Shown piece by piece: positions 52,443 through 61,944 of a DNA stretch of 64,000 nt. Below the pieces are notes generated by a model that saw only the letters and a program-made list of their open reading frames with translations, searched no databases and had not been told where the DNA came from. The stretch spans positions 22,718 to 86,717 of the forward strand of contig JAGBFR010000025.1 of the NCBI GenBank assembly GCA_017936375.1. Direction: 5' to 3'. The number at the start of each line of letters is the position of its first letter. The first letter of the stretch is position 1. This DNA is from Clostridia bacterium (lineage in GTDB: Bacteria; Bacillota; Clostridia; Christensenellales; Aristaeellaceae). The position numbers and the translations under genes were made by a program.

Positions 52443-53639
52443 GTGCATAAATTACTTAGATGCGGTGCACTTATTGTTGCGGTTCTTCTGATCTTCAGCC
52501 AAATCGCGATGGCAGATAGAGATGTGCTTTTTCCGATATCTCAGAGCAAACTAAATGTTGATGAAGTGAAAACGGTTTTTATCGAACATTTTGCAAGAAG
52601 ATGCAATCTGCCTTGGGCAGAAGTTGAAAAAGCATTCGAGGCAAAGGAAGCTAAGGACGGTCTGCAATTTGGTTTGTTTGGTTATGGCTATCTTCCTGAT
52701 GCGAGTACTACCCCAGTATGGCAGGCTCATCTTCGGCTTCATGGAGGAGTTCATTATGCGCTTCTCAATGCTGAAGGAGAAATTCTATATTGGCAAAGCC
52801 ATGGTACTGAGCATTACAGAAATGAACCGGATGTATGGGAAACTGCTGTGACTTCTACGCCTCTCAAAACGGATGCTTCGGAAGATCAGATTTTGTCTGA
52901 TGTAAAACTGCGTTTGATGGAAAAAGCAGGATACTCGAAAACTGAAATTGAAGACTTTGACTATCGCATGCGATTTGTCTATGAGAAACACTTTAACGAA
53001 GGGAACATTCCGGTGTGGCTGACCTATGTATATGATGCCAACATACTCATCTATAAGCAGGTAAACGGATATGACGGTTCATTCATGTGCTTGAATACAC
53101 CTGAAGAGGATTTCGGCGAATACAGAACGAATCTCCCTTCTTTTATCGATACGATGAACTTTCCGTATTCTGACTGGTGGGGAGATACGATGACCATCGA
53201 AGAAAAAGCCATGCAAGCAGAATACTGGCGTCCTGCTGTCGAGCAATGGCTCAAGGATTATCCATATTCAGAAGAGAGCCTTGGCTTGGTCTACGATGTC
53301 ACACTCCATCAGACTTTTGGTGTCCCCGACGATGAAGCTATCACGCAGCGTGAAGCAGAGCAAATCGCAAGCGATTATGCTTCTCATTTGGGATTCAGTG
53401 ATCTCTTTTTTGAACAGCGAAAGTGTAGGGCAAATTATCTGGTGACTGATCCAGAAAAGCCAATCTGGAGAATTTTGGTCAGAACTCCAGAGATTTCAAT
53501 GGAGAAATCAAAGAAATACTGGGGAGTAGACGAACTCCTTTTCAGAGAGTATGTGGTTGAAATCGATGCATACACAGGAGAGGTGGTTTTTGCAACTATC
53601 GTTGATGTTGATACGCCTAGGTACTTGTGGCAATATTGA
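52443..53639 (+). CDS. Secreted PepSY/YcdB-like protein
   Basis: This 398-residue protein starts at GTG 52443 behind GGAGGGGG and has a signal peptide ending near QIAMA. Two halves with the form (A/E)-x-x-I-A-x-x-Y-(A)-x-x-x-G followed by strands and ending YVVEIDAYTGEVVFA resemble PepSY/YcdB repeats, which are often linked to inhibition of extracellular proteases or to wall-associated lipoproteins. The match is by pattern only. Confidence 0.55.
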   Translation: MHKLLRCGALIVAVLLIFSQIAMADRDVLFPISQSKLNVDEVKTVFIEHFARRCNLPWAEVEKAFEAKEAKDGLQFGLFGYGYLPDASTTPVWQAHLRLHGGVHYALLNAEGEILYWQSHGTEHYRNEPDVWETAVTSTPLKTDASEDQILSDVKLRLMEKAGYSKTEIEDFDYRMRFVYEKHFNEGNIPVWLTYVYDANILIYKQVNGYDGSFMCLNTPEEDFGEYRTNLPSFIDTMNFPYSDWWGDTMTIEEKAMQAEYWRPAVEQWLKDYPYSEESLGLVYDVTLHQTFGVPDDEAITQREAEQIASDYASHLGFSDLFFEQRKCRANYLVTDPEKPIWRILVRTPEISMEKSKKYWGVDELLFREYVVEIDAYTGEVVFATIVDVDTPRYLWQY

Positions 53640-53776
53640 TTAATTTGGATCGTTTGCTTGGAATGACAGAGTAGCTTTTTTCAGTCCGGAGGAATATTGG
53701 GTTGAATATGGTCGAGATGCGCTTGATGAGGCGACAGCTGAAAAAGAGAGAGTATATATAGGAGGGAAATGTAATT
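53640..53776 (+). pseudogene. Remnant of a duplicated copy of the 50428 gene
   Basis: Bases 53704-53731 match 50467-50494 at 27 of 28 positions (GAATATG to CTTGATGAGG). The frame around it reads EYGRDALDEA in place of EEYDRDALDEV. The rest of the gene is lost. A ribosome binding site for the next gene follows. Confidence 0.6.
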
Positions 53777-54964
53777 ATGAAAAAGACAAAGACACTATTT
53801 GCCATCGTGATATTGCTTCTTTCTTCTGCCCTCCATGGAGTGGCAGAGAATGATAGTGTGCTGTATATTCGGGGTGTCATGGATGTTACTCACATTGATG
53901 GCGACTTTGAGGTTCAAAGCGATAGCAAAATTGATCGTCATATTGCCTCTGCAATAAATGCATTAGATGTGCGCAAGGCGATTGAATCGGGTGATACAAC
54001 TGATTTGTTTCATATACCGCTGGATTCGGATGTGATTGAACTTATGCATGATGGATTAATTGTTCCGCTTGGATTATCAGATGCTCTGAGTGCAGATGTG
54101 CTGGAGATGACACCGGCTGTGAAGGAAGCGTTATTTGATAATGGCGTACTTTACGCTGTACCTTCGGTGATGCTTGCGAAAGTCTGGAAAGGAGAAATCG
54201 AGATTCCAGAAACATATACAGAGTTTCTGAATTATACCGACAGTTTAGCTATTGCATGGGGCGATGAGAGTATTTGGTCGAAGAGAGATTATGTAAACGC
54301 ACTGTTGGAAACGTTTTTTTCTGAATCTATAAGGAATAACGGAAAGATTGATTTCTACTCGGAAGCGTTTGTGGAGCTATTGAAAATACTGAAGAAAGTA
54401 AGGCTGCCGTTAGAGTTGAATTCTGATTGTATTGCGGTAATAAATCCTGCTGAGATTATTGATCTTGGCGATGCTTTCACAGGCGCTTTGCTCAAAAATA
54501 CTGGAAAAACTGGCGATCTGGGAACAAATAGCAAGGATGATCCGCAGTGGATGCTTCCACCAACGGTGATGAAAGAGGCTGAACCTTCTGTACCTGTAAG
54601 GATGTATGTCTACATAGTCAACGTACATGCCCAGAATATAGATAAAGCCTTACAATACCTTGAATATGTGGTGTCTCATCGTGATTCTGGCGATGAAGGA
54701 CTGTTAAAGCCCGATAATGCAGAAGCAGTTTTCGATTCTGAATCAAATGTATGGTCTGTTACGGAAAAGAAACTGATGGCATATAAAGAAAACTATCTTC
54801 CATACCTGGATATGAGAATGCATCCGTTATTCTCTTTTTCTGCAAAGCAAGAGGGAGGCGCCTATTTCAGAATGTTTGAAATTGTTATGGAGTATGTGGA
54901 AGGAAATGCCGAACTTGATATATGCCAATCAAGGCTAGAGCACATTATGGAAGATTTTAAATGA
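53777..54964 (+). CDS. Secreted protein, solute-binding-like, unknown function
   Basis: This 395-residue protein has a signal peptide (LFAIVILLLSSALHGVA). The pattern of the middle part, with VIELMHDGLIVPLG, LFDNGVLYAVPSVML and YTEFLNYTDSLAI, resembles extracellular solute-binding proteins of ABC importers, but the lipobox Cys is missing and no importer genes lie nearby. AGGAGGG precedes the ATG. The gene ends next to a leftover 3' end of an EYYTLPE gene. Confidence 0.55.
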   Translation: MKKTKTLFAIVILLLSSALHGVAENDSVLYIRGVMDVTHIDGDFEVQSDSKIDRHIASAINALDVRKAIESGDTTDLFHIPLDSDVIELMHDGLIVPLGLSDALSADVLEMTPAVKEALFDNGVLYAVPSVMLAKVWKGEIEIPETYTEFLNYTDSLAIAWGDESIWSKRDYVNALLETFFSESIRNNGKIDFYSEAFVELLKILKKVRLPLELNSDCIAVINPAEIIDLGDAFTGALLKNTGKTGDLGTNSKDDPQWMLPPTVMKEAEPSVPVRMYVYIVNVHAQNIDKALQYLEYVVSHRDSGDEGLLKPDNAEAVFDSESNVWSVTEKKLMAYKENYLPYLDMRMHPLFSFSAKQEGGAYFRMFEIVMEYVEGNAELDICQSRLEHIMEDFK

Positions 54965-54993
54965 AACGCCAGACTCTCGTTTTTTCATGCAAG

Positions 54994-55077
54994 ATGCTGG
55001 ACTGGTTTGACACGAGCTATCATGGCCGCGGAGATGGACGTTACAAGGGCTTCATTCCATGGGACAAGGTACAGTAA
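54994..55077 (+). pseudogene. Orphan 3' end of an EYYTLPE-family gene
   Basis: These 84 bases encode MLDWFDTSYHGRGDGRYKG and a final FIPWDKVQ, and end at TAA. They equal the C-terminus of the full copies at 56158 and 57250 almost base for base. Nothing before them belongs to the family, so this is the stump of a deleted or recombined copy. Confidence 0.85.
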
Positions 55078-55089
55078 GGAGGTACAACC

Positions 55090-56145
55090 ATGAAAAAGAG
55101 ATTTGCGATTCTGCTTGCGCTGCTGCTCATGCTCGTCTGTGCTGCTGCTTCTGCGCAGGAATACTACACACTGCCGGAGATCCGGGAGCAAGCGGCTGCG
55201 GGGTGGCATGAGACGTATACCGACAAATATGGTCGGGAGACTATTGTCGATATTGATGTTCAGGTCTTCGGAGAGGATAAAGCTCCCGTTCTCAAGGTTG
55301 GGCTCCCGGATTACGTGGAGTATACGCATCTTGAAAACAATCCTTATCTTTCGGTGACGAATGTAAAAAGTAAGGGCGGTCAGCGCACCTATATTTATGA
55401 TTGGTATGGCAAAGAAATTGATCTGGATACCGCATATGGTGCTGACTATGGAAATAACCTGACGCTGAGAGAGGCGTATAGCTTTGTTGGAGAAAAACTG
55501 GAAGAACAAGGCATATCGCCAGATGAGTTTATTCTGAATCAGCCGCGTACATTCCAGATGCTTTGCAACACCAGCCAAAAAACTGGAGAAGTCCTGTCGC
55601 CGGCGTTCTATCTTGTCCGCTTCTGGCCTAAACTGCATGAATTGCCGCTTCTTACGCATGTCATGCGAAGCTTTGTAAAGCCAGGTGGCCCGGATCATGA
55701 TCCTGAAATGCATTTCATGATGCGTAATGAAAATGAGTATGTGATATATGTTTGCACCTTTGTTGAGAAGGAGATGCTTGAGGCGGATATTCCGCTGTGT
55801 TCTCTCGAAAAAGTGATTGAGAGCGTAGAGCGTGAAATCAAAGATGGTCATATTCAGGAAGTGAGTTCTCTGCGATTCGGATACTCTATCTACAATGATC
55901 CGAATATTAAAAGCAAAAGGCCCGTTGCAATCTATGATGTTGATTACTTTTATGCAGTTCCTTCTTGGGTGCTGGAGTGTAAGTATGTAGAGAATGCTAA
56001 AGATACCTTCAACGAAAATACACAAACCATGTATATCACCATCAATGCGCAGACGGGTAAGATGATCGATCCGATGGATAAGAGCAAGAATAAAGCGGGA
56101 GATGGCGATTACAAGGGCTTCATCCCCTGGGATAAGGTGCAGTAA
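55090..56145 (+). CDS. Secreted EYYTLPE-family protein, full copy 2
   Basis: This 351-residue protein has a signal peptide cleaved after ASA, giving QEYYTLPEIREQ. A beta-rich N-terminal half (VDIDVQVFGED, GKEIDLDTAYGADYGNNLTLREAY) is followed by a second half with TGEVLSPAFYLVRFWP, IPLCSLEKVIESVE, SLRFGYSIYNDP, YAVPSWVLECKY and INAQTGKMIDP. No known domain is recognised. It is about half identical to copies 3 and 4. GGAGG lies at the end of the previous stump, the same spacer as before each later copy. Confidence 0.75.
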   Translation: MKKRFAILLALLLMLVCAAASAQEYYTLPEIREQAAAGWHETYTDKYGRETIVDIDVQVFGEDKAPVLKVGLPDYVEYTHLENNPYLSVTNVKSKGGQRTYIYDWYGKEIDLDTAYGADYGNNLTLREAYSFVGEKLEEQGISPDEFILNQPRTFQMLCNTSQKTGEVLSPAFYLVRFWPKLHELPLLTHVMRSFVKPGGPDHDPEMHFMMRNENEYVIYVCTFVEKEMLEADIPLCSLEKVIESVEREIKDGHIQEVSSLRFGYSIYNDPNIKSKRPVAIYDVDYFYAVPSWVLECKYVENAKDTFNENTQTMYITINAQTGKMIDPMDKSKNKAGDGDYKGFIPWDKVQ

Positions 56146-56157
56146 GGAGGTACAATC

Positions 56158-57237
56158 ATGAAAAAGAGTTTTGCGATTCTTCTCGCACTGCTGCTTGCGC
56201 TCGTCATGCTCTGTGCTTGCACTGCTGCATCCGCAGAGGAATACTACACCTTGCCGGAGATCCGGGAACAGGCGGCTGCCGGGTGGCATGAGACGTATAC
56301 CGATAAATATGGCAGAACCCGACAGGTGGACATTGACATTGAGGTGTTCGGCGAGGAGCGGGCGCCAGTCATCAGGGCCTGCTGGGATGATCCGTATAAG
56401 CTCCTCTTTTATGGCGGAAAGGATCCTTATGGTGAGATCACTGAGGAAGTAGATAAAGGAAGAGGCGAAAGGGTCTTCTTGTATAGCAGTGTGAGAGGGA
56501 TGACGGTTGACCTCGATCAAAAGTATGGGGAGGCGTATGGAAACGATCTGACGCCACGAGAGGTCTATGCGTATATTGAACAATGCTTGCAGGAGCGAGA
56601 TGTTGATCAGGACTATATTTGGGAGCGTCCCAATACATTCAGTCTCGTGTACGGTCAAGATAAAAAATCTGGAGAAGTACTTGTCCCACCGGTTTACTAT
56701 ATATGGCTTTGGCCACGGGAGCAGGGTTTGCCCATCATGGGACATGTGGGTTCTTCGTTTCAACGGAATATGAATGAGCCGTTTTCGTTTCCAAGGCTCA
56801 TGATCTGGATGCGGGATCGAGAGAATTATAGCTGTGCTGTAACCGATTTCGATGTACAGGAGGTTCTCGCAGAGGATATTCCGCTGTGCGCCGTAGACAA
56901 GGTGATTGAGGGCGCGCGGAAGATGATTGAGGATGGGCATATTTGTCAAGTGCTGTCTCTGCGGTTTGGCTATGTTGTGTATACTGATCCTGATTATCAA
57001 TGGAAAAGAGGAGAGACAGCATACGATATGCCTGCGGGCTATCTCGTGCCTTCGTGGGTACTTGAGTGTTACATGCTGAATAATCCAAAGGTGGACAAAC
57101 TGAGCGAACATGCAGGTGTCAGAACGTTGGTCATCAATGCACAGACAGGTGAGATGCTGGACTGGTTTGACACGAGCTATCATGGCCGCGGAGATGGACG
57201 TTACAAGGGTTTTGTTTCTTGGGATGAAGTACAGTAA
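56158..57237 (+). CDS. Secreted EYYTLPE-family protein, full copy 3
   Basis: This 359-residue protein has a signal peptide with LCACTAASA and mature start EEYYTLPEIREQ. It shares long, nearly identical DNA stretches with copy 4 (for example the segment around 56459-56540 and the last 250 bases), so the two arose by a recent tandem duplication. SFPRLMIWMRD, DGHICQVLSLRFGYVVY, YLVPSWVLECYML and VINAQTGEMLDWF are shared. Each copy is separated by a 12-base spacer carrying GGAGG. Confidence 0.75.
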   Translation: MKKSFAILLALLLALVMLCACTAASAEEYYTLPEIREQAAAGWHETYTDKYGRTRQVDIDIEVFGEERAPVIRACWDDPYKLLFYGGKDPYGEITEEVDKGRGERVFLYSSVRGMTVDLDQKYGEAYGNDLTPREVYAYIEQCLQERDVDQDYIWERPNTFSLVYGQDKKSGEVLVPPVYYIWLWPREQGLPIMGHVGSSFQRNMNEPFSFPRLMIWMRDRENYSCAVTDFDVQEVLAEDIPLCAVDKVIEGARKMIEDGHICQVLSLRFGYVVYTDPDYQWKRGETAYDMPAGYLVPSWVLECYMLNNPKVDKLSEHAGVRTLVINAQTGEMLDWFDTSYHGRGDGRYKGFVSWDEVQ

Positions 57238-57249
57238 GGAGGTACAACC

Positions 57250-58317
57250 ATGAAAAAGAGATTTGCGATTCTTCTCGCTCTGATACTCATACTCGTTTGC
57301 GCTGTAGCATCTGCGCAGGAATACTACACGCTGCCGGAGATTCGGGAGCAGGCGGCTGCTGGGTGGCATGAGACGTATACCGACAAATATGGCAGAACGC
57401 GTCAGGTGGACATTGACATTGAGGTGTTCGGCGAGGAGCAGGCGCCAGTCATCAAGGCCTGCTGGGATGATCCGTATAAGCTCCGCTTTCAGGGTGAAAA
57501 GAATCCCTATGGAGAGATCACTGAGGAAGTAGATAAAGGAAGAGGCGAATATGTCTTCTTGTATAGCAGCGTGAGAGGGATGACGGTTGACCTCGATCAA
57601 AAGTATGGGGAGGCGTATGGAAACGATTTGACGCCACGAGAGGTCTATACGTTTATGAAACAACGCTTGCAGGAGCAAGGTGTTGATCAGGACTATATTT
57701 GGGAGCGACCATATACATTCAGTCTCGTGTACGGTCAACATAAAAAATCTGGAGAGGTACTTGTCCCGCCGGTTTACTATATATGGCTTTGGCCACAGGA
57801 GCAGGGTTTGCCCATCATGGGACATGTGGGTCATTCGTTTCAACGTAATATTATTGAGCCGTTTTCGTTTCCAAGGCTCATGATCTGGATGCGGGATCAA
57901 GAGAATTATTCCTGTGCTGTAACCGATTACGACGTACAGGAGGTTCTCGCAGAGGATATTCCGCTGTGCCCCGTAGATAAGGTGATTGAGGGCGCGCGGA
58001 AGATGATTGAGGATGGGCATATCTGTCAAGTGCTGTCTCTGCGGTTTGGTTATGTTGTGTACACTGATCCGGATTATCAAAGGAAAAGAGGAGAGACAGC
58101 ATACGATATGCCTGCGGGCTATCTCGTGCCGTCGTGGATCCTTGAGTGTTACATGCTGAATAATCCAAAGGTGGACAAACTGAGCGAACATGCAGGTGTC
58201 AGAACGTTGGTCATCAATGCACAGACAGGTGAGATGCTGGACTGGTTTGACACGAGCTATCATGGACGCGGCGATGGACGCTACAAGGGCTTTGTTTCTT
58301 GGGATGATGTGCAATAA
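57250..58317 (+). CDS. Secreted EYYTLPE-family protein, full copy 4
   Basis: This 355-residue protein has a signal peptide cleaved after ASA. It is a near twin of copy 3, with differences clustered in the signal peptide and in the region 57480-57560. It is the last copy before the ABC transporter genes and lacks the GGAGGTACAA-type spacer at its end. The conserved VPSW(V/I)LECY and INAQTGEMLDW block lies at about residues 300-335. Confidence 0.75.
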   Translation: MKKRFAILLALILILVCAVASAQEYYTLPEIREQAAAGWHETYTDKYGRTRQVDIDIEVFGEEQAPVIKACWDDPYKLRFQGEKNPYGEITEEVDKGRGEYVFLYSSVRGMTVDLDQKYGEAYGNDLTPREVYTFMKQRLQEQGVDQDYIWERPYTFSLVYGQHKKSGEVLVPPVYYIWLWPQEQGLPIMGHVGHSFQRNIIEPFSFPRLMIWMRDQENYSCAVTDYDVQEVLAEDIPLCPVDKVIEGARKMIEDGHICQVLSLRFGYVVYTDPDYQRKRGETAYDMPAGYLVPSWILECYMLNNPKVDKLSEHAGVRTLVINAQTGEMLDWFDTSYHGRGDGRYKGFVSWDDVQ

Positions 58318-58338
58318 AGCATTTTGAAGGGTGATAAC

Positions 58339-59133
58339 ATGTTGGAAGAACTCAAAAAAGCATTTCGCGCCAGACAATTCTGGGTGTCGTTTGGTACTTG
58401 CTTTGTGGTTCTGCTGGGTTATTCGCTGGTGTATTGGCTTGGAAGCATCAGCGCTGGAGAATGGATTGAGTATCGTGAGAGCGCGCTTCATCTCGCGCTT
58501 GGTGGGATTTACTTCGGTGGCTTCATGCTGCTGTTCCCATTCTGCATAGCATTTTCGTATGCAACCGGTCAGGTAGACGAAATGCGCTCCGGCATGATGC
58601 AGTGGCGTACATTCCGAAGTTCCATCTGGAAGTATGTCAAAACAAAAGTTGGCGCGGGCATGATCCTTTCTGCTTGCGCAGCGGTCGTTCCGTTTATCCT
58701 GCACGCGATCCTGTGGTATCATATTGCATTGCCGATTGAGCCGGAAACCTATCCGAATCATGCTATCTATTTCAGCGAGCGGTTTATTTATCACGACGTC
58801 TATGCCCTATGGCATGGTTTGCCGCTGTATGTAGGCACAGCAATCGGTATGGCGTTCACGGCAGCCATGTGGTCGGTGATCGCGCTTGCAGTGTCGATCT
58901 GGATTCCGGACAAGCTGCTTGTCATCGCAATTCCGGCAGCGATCTTCTACATCTGGAATGCGGATATTTCATTCTATGTGTTTGACATTCCGCTGCCGAG
59001 TCCGACGAGCTTGTTCAACGATGGCCTGTCTGTGCAGAAAGCTGTAACCGCATTGATCATGTATACGATTGCCTTTGCGATCAGCGTGGGTGTTTTCTAC
59101 ATGGGATGCAGAAAGAGGTGTCAGGATGTCTGA
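58339..59133 (+). CDS. ABC exporter permease 1
   Basis: This 264-residue membrane protein has about six hydrophobic segments and a cytoplasmic start, MLEELKKAFRARQFW, as in ABC-2-type permeases. ATG 58339 has GAAGGG upstream. It overlaps permease 2 by eight bases. With the next two genes it forms a complete exporter of two different permeases and one ATPase, a design common for export of or self-protection from peptides. Confidence 0.75.
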   Translation: MLEELKKAFRARQFWVSFGTCFVVLLGYSLVYWLGSISAGEWIEYRESALHLALGGIYFGGFMLLFPFCIAFSYATGQVDEMRSGMMQWRTFRSSIWKYVKTKVGAGMILSACAAVVPFILHAILWYHIALPIEPETYPNHAIYFSERFIYHDVYALWHGLPLYVGTAIGMAFTAAMWSVIALAVSIWIPDKLLVIAIPAAIFYIWNADISFYVFDIPLPSPTSLFNDGLSVQKAVTALIMYTIAFAISVGVFYMGCRKRCQDV

Positions 59134-59983
59134 GAAGCAAAAGCCGACGAACTGGATGTGTGCTGCGCTGTATGGGCATTTCAGCCTCTGGGCGCATTCG
59201 CTGAGAACCATCCTGATGCTCATCTTTGCGCTCATGATGAACTATATGCTCACAAGGAGCGAAGGCGCACGAATTATGGGAATGGGATATGAGGTACATA
59301 TGGGAGAAATGGTTTTCTCCTATCTGCATCAGGGATTCAATATGCTCATGGCGAGCTTTGCGTTCTTTGTGATGATGTCGGAAATCCCGAAGCATGTACC
59401 GTATCAGAAGTATTCGACATTCCGCATGACCAGACGTAGGTGGCTGGCATCGTTGGTGGTGTTTTGTATGCTGATTGTCCTGCTATATCTTGCGCTGATG
59501 ACCATCTCTTCCGCACTTTTTTCGTTGCCTTATGCGTCATCTGGCAGCGGCTGGAGCGATCTTGAACGGCTGGCTGCCGACCCGGATTATATTTACGAAA
59601 TCTCATATATTCCGGGATATGTTGTGAGCAGTCTTTCACCGCTTACGGCAAGCGTAATGGCGGGCACGATTCTGTTCCTGTTCTGGACGGCAATGGCTTT
59701 CATCATTCTGCTGTCCTCGCTGTACCGTGCGCCGAATGTGGGCATCGTCATCTGCGTTGCGACCATTACTGGCAGTATCGTAATTCTGGTGGAGAGCATT
59801 CCCGGCCTTAAGCTTCTTGATTCGTTTTCGACGATGGCCAGAATTGCATCGAAGTTCTATGAACATGAATTACTGGCGGTTGGACTGGCGATAGTCGGCT
59901 GGCTGCTGCTTAATGGACTGCTGGTGGTCCTGATGGATCGCCGTGTACAGCGGATGGAGATTGAGTTTTCGGGAAAGGAGTAA
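59126..59983 (+). CDS. ABC exporter permease 2
   Basis: This 285-residue membrane protein has about six hydrophobic segments and a large loop after the third or fourth. It begins MSEKQKPTNWMCAALYG and is unlike permease 1 in sequence, so the two probably form a heterodimer. The ATPase gene starts at the base after its stop codon. Confidence 0.75.
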   Translation: MSEKQKPTNWMCAALYGHFSLWAHSLRTILMLIFALMMNYMLTRSEGARIMGMGYEVHMGEMVFSYLHQGFNMLMASFAFFVMMSEIPKHVPYQKYSTFRMTRRRWLASLVVFCMLIVLLYLALMTISSALFSLPYASSGSGWSDLERLAADPDYIYEISYIPGYVVSSLSPLTASVMAGTILFLFWTAMAFIILLSSLYRAPNVGIVICVATITGSIVILVESIPGLKLLDSFSTMARIASKFYEHELLAVGLAIVGWLLLNGLLVVLMDRRVQRMEIEFSGKE

Positions 59984-60685
59984 ATGCAAATGATTACAGT
60001 AGAGAATCTGAGCAAGTCTTACGGCAGCAATTCTGTGCTGAAAAACATTTCTGTGAACTTCCATGAGGGAGAGATTTGCGGCCTCGTCGGCGCGAATGGC
60101 TGCGGCAAGACAACGCTGATGCGCTGCATCTGCGGCTTTTCTCAGCCGACGTCGGGCTATGTGGTCGTCAACGGATCGCTGATCGGCGGCAAGTCGGCAA
60201 TCAAGAGGAATCCGGAACTTGCCGGAACGAATCCCAGCATTTTTAGCCGCGTGGCAGACTTTGCGCCCAATACCGGCGTGATCATCGAGACGCCGGGCTT
60301 CCTGCCGCATGAGACGGGCCTTCAGAACCTTATGCTCCTTGCGGCAATGTCCGGCAGAGCGGATAAGGCAAGAGCAAGGCGTGCGATGATCGAGCTGGGG
60401 CTTGATCCGGACGAAAAGAAACAGGTCTGGAAGTATTCGCTTGGGCAGCGTCAGCGGCTGGGTTTTGCGCAGGCGTTCATGGAAGATCCGGACGTCTTGA
60501 TTCTGGACGAGCCGTTCAATGCTATGGATAAGGCGTCCATGGAAGAGGTACATGACCTGCTTCAGCGCTTCAAGGCGGAGAATAAGATCGTTCTGCTGGC
60601 GAGTCATAGCGCGGAAGATATCGCCAGAGCGTGCGATGTGATCTTTGAGATGGAGGACGGCAATCTGCGTATGATCAGAGAATGA
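59984..60685 (+). CDS. ABC exporter ATP-binding protein
   Basis: This 233-residue ATPase has Walker A GANGCGKTT (36-44), the signature SLGQRQRLGFAQ (a LSGGQ variant), Walker B VLILDEPFNAMD and the switch His in LLASHS. It is of the short exporter type with no fused membrane domain. GGAG precedes the ATG. It energises the two upstream permeases. Confidence 0.92.
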   Translation: MQMITVENLSKSYGSNSVLKNISVNFHEGEICGLVGANGCGKTTLMRCICGFSQPTSGYVVVNGSLIGGKSAIKRNPELAGTNPSIFSRVADFAPNTGVIIETPGFLPHETGLQNLMLLAAMSGRADKARARRAMIELGLDPDEKKQVWKYSLGQRQRLGFAQAFMEDPDVLILDEPFNAMDKASMEEVHDLLQRFKAENKIVLLASHSAEDIARACDVIFEMEDGNLRMIRE

Positions 60686-60725
60686 AAAATCCTGTGATTC
60701 TTAATTGAAAGAGGAGGAAACTAGA

Positions 60726-61907
60726 ATGAAACAACTATTCTCTCTTTGCCTGGCACTACTCATGCTATCTTCAGTAGCATCTGCCGAGAATATGAAATCG
60801 ATTACTGAAGTTAAGAGCAATACTCCAGATAGATGGACAAAGACCTACGAAACACAGTGGCGCAATGTTGATATCGACGTCGGCATTGACATTCCGAATG
60901 TGGAGGCTTTTCCAATTATCCGGGTAAAGTATGCAGATCCCGTTCCGGAAAACATGTATGGTTCTTTTCAAGTGAAAGAGAATGGGAGAAATGATTTCGA
61001 TCAAGGAATGTTTCGAGGAGAAAAGGGTAGTTTTGTTGGAAGTCTAAAAGATTGGAAGAATGTGCGAGCAAGAGAAACGATTGTGTTTACTGAAAAACCT
61101 TTAGCTGACTATCCTGATAATACAGGTGTAGAACTATCTGAGATTATGAAACCATTTACCGGTGAGATCCCAGAGATTACAGCAGAAAACTTGTCGCTTA
61201 CAGCACAAGAGGCCTATGGAAAAGCAATTAGTGAACTGGAAAGCGTACTAGGAACAAGAGTTGACAGCCTCCGTCTTACAGGTTTTCAGGTCGTTAGCTG
61301 CTACTATAAATACCATGAAACTGAAAATGGACTTGAGTGGAAGGAACCTCAGAACAAAACAGGATACTACCTTTTTGAACTTGCGCAGGTTTACGAAGGA
61401 ATCGATTATCATTCAGGTGACCATTTTAAATCAAGTGTTCAATACGATGGACCGAATTTTGAAAGAGGCAGTGTTAGTCTTATAACTGACGGAAATGGTT
61501 ATACATTGGTCGTATCAGGTCTGTATGATTTGATTGATAAACCCTATCCGGATGTCCCGCTTGTTTCATTCGATAAGATAATCGAAGAATTAGAAGGAGA
61601 TATCATGTCAGGTAATATCCGAAGGATTGATAAAGTAAAACTGTGTTATTACGGTTATCATGATCCGAATGACAATTCCGTTGTTTGGTTGCTTCCAACG
61701 TGGATTGTTGAATCAGTCTATTGTGAGAAACCTGATGAAGAGGTTGCAGAGAATACATACAACAAAATGGGCGAACTAATTAATGTGACGCAAAAACGCG
61801 CGTATGTGATTAATGCTCAAACAGGGGAAATGCTGGATAGGAATAGTAAGTCAAAAGAACGTAGAAATGTTCCGGGCATCATTACATGGGAGACAACTGT
61901 GCAGTGA
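60726..61907 (+). CDS. Secreted protein, distant EYYTLPE-family relative
   Basis: This 393-residue protein has a signal peptide (LCLALLMLSSVASA). The start of the mature part differs, but DRWTKTYETQWRNVDIDVGI aligns with WHETYTDKYGR-VDIDI, and the C-terminal half shares VPLVSFDKIIEELEGDI, VKLCYYGYHDPND, WLLPTWIVESVY and YVINAQTGEMLDR with the tandem copies. It sits after the ABC genes. ATG 60726 has GAGGAGG upstream; an in-frame TTG at 60705 does not. Confidence 0.7.
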   Translation: MKQLFSLCLALLMLSSVASAENMKSITEVKSNTPDRWTKTYETQWRNVDIDVGIDIPNVEAFPIIRVKYADPVPENMYGSFQVKENGRNDFDQGMFRGEKGSFVGSLKDWKNVRARETIVFTEKPLADYPDNTGVELSEIMKPFTGEIPEITAENLSLTAQEAYGKAISELESVLGTRVDSLRLTGFQVVSCYYKYHETENGLEWKEPQNKTGYYLFELAQVYEGIDYHSGDHFKSSVQYDGPNFERGSVSLITDGNGYTLVVSGLYDLIDKPYPDVPLVSFDKIIEELEGDIMSGNIRRIDKVKLCYYGYHDPNDNSVVWLLPTWIVESVYCEKPDEEVAENTYNKMGELINVTQKRAYVINAQTGEMLDRNSKSKERRNVPGIITWETTVQ

Positions 61908-61944
61908 GATAAAGGAATCGAACATAGGATGAGGCACACATACG

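Noticed and set aside
54985-58794. A 1269-codon open frame on the minus strand opposite the EYYTLPE genes
   Set aside because: It lacks a ribosome binding site and its internal repeats are only the reverse complement of the tandem paralogues. The plus-strand genes have signal peptides and ribosome binding sites.
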